Assembly: GCA_964610025.1 (NCBI GenBank)
Contig: CAZSTX010000036.1
Span: 1-21,405, forward strand
From: UBA5266 sp964610025
Lineage (GTDB): Bacteria > Bacteroidota > Bacteroidia > Bacteroidales > WCHB1-69
DNA length: 21,405 bases
Direction: 5' to 3'
A model generated the notes under the pieces. That model ran no database searches. It saw only the letters and a list, made by a program, of their open reading frames with translations, and was not told where the DNA came from. Shown piece after piece: positions 16,613-21,405 of the stretch. Position 1 is the first letter of the stretch. Every line of letters starts with the position of its first letter. The translations under genes and the position numbers were made by a program.

Positions 16613-17125
16613 TTATCGTATAACCCATATTTTTTTAGTAGCTACAACATAAGCTGCCCAAAATACAGTGGAATACAAAATAGTAGATAATAATTCCATG
16701 CGAAAAAAAGGTATTGCTAAAGTGTATGTCTCTATTAAACCACCCCATGTATATCCATACCATCCATGTAAAAAACAAGCAAAATTAGTTAGCACAAAAA
16801 ACAACAATGCTGAAAATAAAGATGTTAACAACACGTTGGAGAATCGTATTTTGTTAAATAAAAACATACCTAATGCTACTACCAATGCAAATGAAAGATA
16901 AACAGCCCAGATAGTATCGTGAAATCCAATTATAAAATCACTTAATAACATAATAAATATGGGAACAATGAATGCATACCATTTTTTACCAAGTAAAGCA
17001 CCACTAAAAAGAGCAATTGCTATAATAGGAGTAAAATTAGCAGGATGTGGAAATAAACGAATCAACATAGCTACCAAAATAAGTGAAAACACTATTAAAA
17101 TACGATAATTAACTAATTTCTTCAT
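16613..17125 (-). CDS. DUF6580-type multi-pass membrane protein
   Basis: This 170-residue, very hydrophobic protein has about five TM helices. The start has a short basic segment, then RLFPHPANFTPIIAIALFSG (23-42), which is a hallmark of the DUF6580 family. Other conserved-looking features are GFHDTIWAVYLSF (67-79) and FLHGWYGYTWGG (118-129). The family resembles substrate-binding S components of ECF vitamin transporters, so small-molecule uptake is plausible but unproven. No ECF ATPase or T component is nearby, and no cobalamin riboswitch is seen upstream. It is a single-gene unit on the minus strand, with a -7 box 41 bases upstream. Confidence 0.7.
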   Translation of the reverse strand: MKKLVNYRILIVFSLILVAMLIRLFPHPANFTPIIAIALFSGALLGKKWYAFIVPIFIMLLSDFIIGFHDTIWAVYLSFALVVALGMFLFNKIRFSNVLLTSLFSALLFFVLTNFACFLHGWYGYTWGGLIETYTLAIPFFRMELLSTILYSTVFWAAYVVATKKIWVIR

Positions 17126-17165
17126 TTCTGTTTTTTATATTACGGTTATTTCATATTATTTTTTG

Positions 17166-17173
17166 CAAAGATA
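17166..17173 (-). promoter_or_regulatory. -7 element for the DUF6580 gene
   Basis: On the minus strand this reads TATCTTTG, a full match to TAnnTTTG, 40 bases before the start of the membrane protein gene. No -33 TTG is seen. The region 17126-17314 also must hold the promoter of the opposite gene, but no matching box was found for it. Confidence 0.5.
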
Positions 17174-17314
17174 ATAATAAAGCTATTATCTTTTTTGTTT
17201 TTTTTATTTTTTTTTAAATATTAAATTACTTATTTCAATAAGTAGCTTTTACCGCTCATAAAACAGCAATATTTAAGTATTATTACCGTTAATAATTAAA
17301 TTAAATATATAAAT

Positions 17315-18934
17315 ATGAAAAAAACAATTATTCTCTTTTTTATATTTTTATCTTTTAGCATTTATAGCCAAAATAGGCAGCGACTGAATGTTTTATTTTT
17401 AGGAAATAGCTATACAGAAAACAATAATTTACCTGAAACAATAACCAATATAGCCGCATCGGTTGGCGATACGCTTATACATGATAAAAATACACCCATG
17501 GGCGCTACTTTCAAACAACATTGCACAAATGAATCGGCGGTTAAAATTGCTTTAGGAAATTGGGATTATGTTGTTTTACAAGAACAAAGTCAATATCCAG
17601 CCTTTCCTCTTTGGCAAGTAGAAACAGAATGTTTCCCTTATGCAAAAGCATTGGTTGATTCGGTACACAAACACAATCCCAACGGAAGACCTGTCTTTTA
17701 TATGACATGGGGACACAGAAATGGCGATCCTTTTAATTGTCCTATCTACCCTCCAATTTGTACTTACGAAGGAATGGACAATTTACTCTATGAGCGATAT
17801 ATGATGATGGCAAACGACAATGATGCTACTATGTCGCCTGTAGGAAAAATATGGCGTTATTTAAGGACGTATTATCCTTTTATTAATTTATACCAAGAAG
17901 ATGGCACACATCCTTCTGAAATGGGAACTTATGCTGCTGCTTGTACTTTTTATACTATATTATTTCAAAAAGACCCTACTTTAATAAAAACAAGTTTTGA
18001 TTTAAATCCAAGTCAAGCACAAATTATAAGAAATTTAATAAAAGTAGTTGTATATGATAGTCTTGAACAATGGAAAGTAGTGATAAATCCACAAAACAAA
18101 GCTGTCATTACCGACACTGTTTCGGCTATAACACAAACGAAAGCTCTCTTGCATGCTCAACTAAATACCGATAGTTCAAAAATAAAAGAAGTTGGTTTTG
18201 AATATAAACTTATAAACGATAGCGTTTTTTCTCGAAAAACAACATCACTAATGATTGATTTCGAAGATACTATTCATCATTTGCTACCTAACGAACAATA
18301 TGTTTATCGTGCTTATTGTTTAACACACAATGAATCTGCTGTTTATGGAATGAAAAAATATTTTAACACATTACCAATAACACTATTGATTAATAATCTA
18401 ACAAACATCACTAATACAACATGCGATGTAGAAGGCAGCTATCAATACGATGATAATAAAGTTTTAACAGTTGGTTTTGAATGGAAAAAAGACAAAGAAT
18501 CCACAGCCTACTACAAAGACACACAATTGATAGAAAAACAATTTTATTCTTTAAATATAAGCAATTTAAACCCTTCTACAACTTATATAATAAGAGCTTA
18601 TGCCATTTGTAATGACGATACTACTTTTAGTGCATCTAAAACATTTACTACACTTAAAAACGCCAACGACTCTTCTTCTGTTGCTTTAGTGAATGAATTA
18701 AACACTCTTTTAATTTATCCTAATCCAACTCAAGACATCATCAATATAGCATTAACACAAGCAATCAATGCCACTCTCTTACTCTATAACATTGATGGAC
18801 AAATAATGATTAGTAAAACTATTAATGGTACAAAAATAAGTATTGATATTTCGGCACTTAGCAATGGATTGTATTATTTAAAAATCATTAATAGAGATAA
18901 TTATCCTATAATACACAAAGTTATTAAACAATAA
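17315..18934 (+). CDS. Secreted SGNH-fold hydrolase with FN3-like repeats and T9SS tail
   Basis: This 539-residue protein has a signal peptide (1 to about 18, ending IYSQ). An SGNH/GDSL-like domain (about 24-245) carries FLGNSYT (28-34, likely nucleophile S32), LQEQSQ (88-93) and DGTHPSEMG (196-204, Asp-His of the triad). Two fibronectin-III-like repeats follow (about 262-353 and 354-447), each with an Arg-Ala-Tyr block (YVYRAYCLT and YIIRAYAIC). A type A sorting domain (463-539, starting LLIYPNPTQD) ends the protein. It should be exported by T9SS to the cell surface or medium. SGNH enzymes hydrolyse esters, including acetyl groups on glycans, but the substrate here is unknown. It starts a plus-strand run and ends 4 bases before yraN. 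Confidence 0.88.
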   Translation: MKKTIILFFIFLSFSIYSQNRQRLNVLFLGNSYTENNNLPETITNIAASVGDTLIHDKNTPMGATFKQHCTNESAVKIALGNWDYVVLQEQSQYPAFPLWQVETECFPYAKALVDSVHKHNPNGRPVFYMTWGHRNGDPFNCPIYPPICTYEGMDNLLYERYMMMANDNDATMSPVGKIWRYLRTYYPFINLYQEDGTHPSEMGTYAAACTFYTILFQKDPTLIKTSFDLNPSQAQIIRNLIKVVVYDSLEQWKVVINPQNKAVITDTVSAITQTKALLHAQLNTDSSKIKEVGFEYKLINDSVFSRKTTSLMIDFEDTIHHLLPNEQYVYRAYCLTHNESAVYGMKKYFNTLPITLLINNLTNITNTTCDVEGSYQYDDNKVLTVGFEWKKDKESTAYYKDTQLIEKQFYSLNISNLNPSTTYIIRAYAICNDDTTFSASKTFTTLKNANDSSSVALVNELNTLLIYPNPTQDIINIALTQAINATLLLYNIDGQIMISKTINGTKISIDISALSNGLYYLKIINRDNYPIIHKVIKQ

Positions 18935-18938
18935 TTAC

Positions 18939-19307
18939 ATGCAAAACACAAAAGAAATAGGAAACAAAGGAGAAATATTAGCAAAAGATTTTTTAATAAA
19001 CAAAGGCTATAAAATAAGAGAGTGTAATTGGCGTTTTGGATATTTAGAAATAGACATTATTGCCGAAAACAATGAATACATTGTGTTTTTTGAAATAAAA
19101 ACACACTCATTTAGCACAAGTATAAAACCCAACAATATGGTTTCCATAAAACAACAACGCAATATCATTCGAGCTGCTAACTATTATATAGAAAAAAGAA
19201 ATTGCAATAAAGAAGCCCGTTTTGATATTATTTCTATTATAAAAAACAATTTTAATACTCATCCTAATATCACACATATTGAAGCTGCATTTACACCCTG
19301 TTGGTAA
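18939..19307 (+). CDS. yraN: YraN family (UPF0102) nuclease-fold protein
   Basis: This 122-residue protein is the normal length for YraN. It has GNKGEILAKDFLINKGY (8-24) and the nuclease-like core YLEIDII (35-41) followed by VFFEIKTH (49-56), where E37, D39, E52 and K54 match the (D/E)..ExK pattern. Family members are widely conserved in bacteria and are believed to act on DNA, but the role is not settled. In this protein the usual VEVKTR is FEIKTH. The ATG is 4 bases after the SGNH gene, so the two are probably co-transcribed. Confidence 0.92.
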   Translation: MQNTKEIGNKGEILAKDFLINKGYKIRECNWRFGYLEIDIIAENNEYIVFFEIKTHSFSTSIKPNNMVSIKQQRNIIRAANYYIEKRNCNKEARFDIISIIKNNFNTHPNITHIEAAFTPCW

Positions 19308-19359
19308 AATAAATATTATTATTTGCTTTTATATAACATTATTGTAATCTTTTATTTTA

Positions 19360-19367
19360 TATATTTG
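19360..19367 (+). promoter_or_regulatory. -7 element for the fur-pyrF pair
   Basis: TATATTTG matches TAnnTTTG and lies 22 bases before the ATG at 19390. A TTG occurs 15 bases upstream (19342-19344), closer than the usual spacing. Confidence 0.5.
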
Positions 19368-19389
19368 TATATTGTAAACAAAAAAAAGT

Positions 19390-19836
19390 ATGGAACAGAA
19401 ACTTAATAAAAACTATTCTTTTGAAGAATACCGTAGTTTGTTTTATAGCATTTTAGATAAGAAAAAACTCAATAAAACATCAGAAAGATACCATATCTTA
19501 CACGCTATTTATGAAACAGAAGGACATTTTACAGTAGATATGCTTTATTATAAATTAAAAAATAAAAAATATCAAGTGAGTAGAACTACCATTTACACTA
19601 CACTCTCTCTCTTAGAATCGTTTTATTTAATAAAAAAACACAACTTTGGCGAAAACTATGCCCAATATGAAAAATGTGACATAATAGCACCTCATGATCA
19701 TATAGTCATACTTAATACAAATGAAATTATCGAATTTAAAAGCGAAGAAATAAATGCAATTATCAAAAAAATAGAAAACATCTACAATGTTAAAGTAGCA
19801 CATCATTCATTCACTTTATATTGTCATAAAAAATAA
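19390..19836 (+). CDS. Fur-family metal-responsive repressor without the CxxC zinc site
   Basis: This 148-residue DNA-binding regulator has a winged helix (about 15-82) with the recognition helix VSRTTIYTTLSLLE (63-76). The sensing region has H46 and the HDH motif (102-104, PHDHIVILNTNEIIEF). In Fur and PerR a CxxC pair follows HDH and holds structural zinc. Here that position is LNTN (108-111), and only C96 and C145 remain, so structural zinc binding must differ or be absent. Whether it senses iron, zinc, manganese or peroxide cannot be told. It is 13 bases before pyrF and follows its own -7 box. Confidence 0.88.
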   Translation: MEQKLNKNYSFEEYRSLFYSILDKKKLNKTSERYHILHAIYETEGHFTVDMLYYKLKNKKYQVSRTTIYTTLSLLESFYLIKKHNFGENYAQYEKCDIIAPHDHIVILNTNEIIEFKSEEINAIIKKIENIYNVKVAHHSFTLYCHKK

Positions 19837-19849
19837 TCTAAAAATAAAT

Positions 19850-20671
19850 ATGAATAAACAAGAACTCATTCATCAGATTCAACAAAAAAAAAGTTTTCTT
19901 TGTGTCGGTTTAGATAGCGATATAGCTAAAATTCCACCTCATTTATTATCAACAGAAGACCCTCTATTTGAATTTAACAAAGCCATTATTGACGCAACCC
20001 TCCCCTATTGTGTTGCCTATAAACCTAATTTGGCTTTCTACGAATCAAGGGGTTGGAAAGGATTGTTAAGTCTTGAAAAAACCCTTACTTATTTGCGTTC
20101 TAAAGAAAATAAACACTTTATTATTGCCGATGCTAAACGTGGCGATATTGGCAATACTTCAACACAATATGCCTTATCATTTTTTGGTAATGTCGATAAA
20201 AATTTAAATTTCGATGCAGTTACAGTTGCTCCTTATATGGGAGAAGATAGCGTAAAGCCATTTTTAGCGTTCGATAATAAGTGGGTAATTCTGTTAGCTT
20301 TAACTTCTAACAAAGGAGCTGAGGATTTTCAATTACTCACATTGAATAAAAAACGCTTATTCGAACATGTAATTGAAACTTCAAAAAAATGGGGTGATGC
20401 TAACAATATCATGTATGTAGTTGGAGCTACCAAAGCCGAAATGCTTGTAGATATCCGTAAAATAGTCCCTGATAATTTCTTACTCATACCTGGTATAGGA
20501 GCGCAAGGTGGTAATCTGGAAGCAGTTGTTAAATATGGTATAAATCAAGATTGTGGATTGCTTGTAAACGCATCACGCAACATTATTTTTGCTTCCAGCA
20601 GCAAAGATTTTGCAGAAAAAGCCGCCGAAGAAGCTGCCAATATACAAAAAGAAATGGCTGTTTATTTATAG
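19850..20671 (+). CDS. pyrF: Orotidine 5'-phosphate decarboxylase (type 2)
   Basis: This 273-residue enzyme converts OMP to UMP, the last step of de novo pyrimidine synthesis. It shows FLCVGLDSD (16-24), YKPNLAFYE (57-65) and the active-site block IADAKRGDIGNT (92-103) with catalytic Lys 96. The length and GRGDIGNT-type block fit the longer type 2 form found in Bacteroidota. It is complete. It lies 13 bases after the Fur-family gene, suggesting co-transcription. Confidence 0.95.
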   Translation: MNKQELIHQIQQKKSFLCVGLDSDIAKIPPHLLSTEDPLFEFNKAIIDATLPYCVAYKPNLAFYESRGWKGLLSLEKTLTYLRSKENKHFIIADAKRGDIGNTSTQYALSFFGNVDKNLNFDAVTVAPYMGEDSVKPFLAFDNKWVILLALTSNKGAEDFQLLTLNKKRLFEHVIETSKKWGDANNIMYVVGATKAEMLVDIRKIVPDNFLLIPGIGAQGGNLEAVVKYGINQDCGLLVNASRNIIFASSSKDFAEKAAEEAANIQKEMAVYL

Positions 20672-20717
20672 TTTATGCTAATAATAGAATGTAAACATTG
20701 CAATTTAACAATTAAAA

Positions 20718-21380
20718 ATGAAAAAAAAACAAATTTCAATTTTACTTAGAAAATTTAAATTAATATACTTTGTAGATAAAATAAGGTATTATATACAAAA
20801 GTTTAAAAATTATAAAATTAATAGAAATTTTAAATTACAAAATCCAGCAGTTAAATTGCCGAAAGATTATCTAATTTATGAATCATTTCAAATTAATTAT
20901 CATAAATATTATAACGAGAGCATTGAGACGGCTAAATGGTTAGCAAATCATTTTAAAAAACACATTGTTTTAGAAAATAAGAAAATATTAGATTGGGGAT
21001 GCGGACCTGGTAGAATTATAAGACATTTGCCAAATGTTATTGGCAATGGTTGTGAATATTACGGTACAGATTACAACAATCAATCAATAGAATGGTGCAA
21101 GCAAAATTTAAACAATATTTATTTCAACAACAACACTTTAGAAGCAAATTTACCCTATGAAGATAATTATTTCGATATCATTTATGGCATTTCTATCTTC
21201 ACCCATCTTTCCGAGCAATTACATTATGATTGGTATAAAGAACTGCATCGGATTTTAAAACCAGGAGGAATAATGTTTCTAACAACTCAAGGAGAAAATT
21301 TTAAAATAAAACTAAGCAATGCTGAATTGAAAAATTTTAATAATGACAAACTAATTAGTCGACCCTTAAAAACATTTTAA
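20718..21380 (+). CDS. Class I SAM-dependent methyltransferase, possibly short at the C-terminus
   Basis: This is a 220-residue protein. Motif I ILDWGCGPGRIIRHL (90-104) binds SAM. D118 (YYGTDYN) is the acidic residue that contacts the ribose, and NYFDIIYGISIFTHL (150-164) and LKPGGIMFLTTQGENF (180-195) are motifs of the Methyltransf_11/25 type. The basic N-terminus (residues 1-38) is unlike the core. The sequence ends soon after the GGIMFLTT strand, whereas related enzymes usually continue with further beta strands and helices, so the stop at 21378-21380 may be premature. The substrate is unknown. It begins 46 bases after pyrF, with no promoter seen. Confidence 0.75.
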   Translation: MKKKQISILLRKFKLIYFVDKIRYYIQKFKNYKINRNFKLQNPAVKLPKDYLIYESFQINYHKYYNESIETAKWLANHFKKHIVLENKKILDWGCGPGRIIRHLPNVIGNGCEYYGTDYNNQSIEWCKQNLNNIYFNNNTLEANLPYEDNYFDIIYGISIFTHLSEQLHYDWYKELHRILKPGGIMFLTTQGENFKIKLSNAELKNFNNDKLISRPLKTF

Positions 21381-21405
21381 TTTATTGAATATCATTAAAA
21401 TAATT

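Noticed and set aside
1..21405. CRISPR array, tRNA, rRNA, transposase or prophage
   Set aside because: No regularly spaced repeats, cloverleaf-like sequence, rRNA blocks, or transposase or phage proteins were found on reading both strands.

Overview
The window looks like a chromosomal segment of an uncultivated, AT-rich member of the Bacteroidota, probably Bacteroidales or a close relative. The evidence is two proteins with C-terminal type IX secretion (T9SS) sorting domains, a PorE-like TPR/propeller/OmpA protein, a TonB-receptor-type outer-membrane barrel protein, several Bacteroidota-style lipoproteins, and promoters of the TAnnTTTG (-7) type. No rRNA, tRNA, CRISPR array or transposase was seen.

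Layout. (1) Bases 1-1250 differ from the rest. An orphan PD-(D/E)XK-like nuclease gene (180-1046) is followed by a GC-rich imperfect palindrome of about 145 bases that resembles an integron attC site, and a 14-base inverted repeat flanks the gene. This is the part most likely to be mobile. (2) 1467-5960 is a plus-strand run: a lysine-ketoglutarate-reductase-like enzyme, a two-TM protein, a DUF4249-like lipoprotein, an M23/LytM-fold membrane protein that has lost all its zinc ligands, and an RluA-type pseudouridine synthase. (3) 5961-7393 is on the minus strand: a small T9SS cargo protein and the ribosomal pair rplU-rpmA. (4) 7720-12987 holds a PorE-like T9SS/peptidoglycan-anchoring protein, an outer-membrane barrel protein with a good -33/-7 promoter, and a small lipoprotein. 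(5) 13013-16395 holds a NamZ-type exo-muramidase, an unusual in-frame fusion of a PAP2 phosphatase with a biotin-protein ligase, and a WaaE-like glycosyltransferase. (6) 16613-17125 (minus) is a DUF6580-type membrane protein. (7) 17315-21380 holds a secreted SGNH hydrolase with FN3-like repeats and a T9SS tail, yraN, a Fur-family regulator, pyrF, and a methyltransferase that seems short at its C-terminus.

Much of the window concerns the cell envelope: T9SS apparatus and cargo, murein turnover (NamZ, LytM-like), lipid phosphate handling (PAP2), LPS-type glycosyl transfer, an outer-membrane barrel and lipoproteins. Housekeeping genes (rplU, rpmA, rluA, yraN, fur, pyrF) are mixed in. The points most worth following are the attC-like cassette end beside the nuclease gene, the PAP2-biotin ligase fusion, and the catalytically dead LytM protein. 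All names come from reading motifs by eye, not from database searches.
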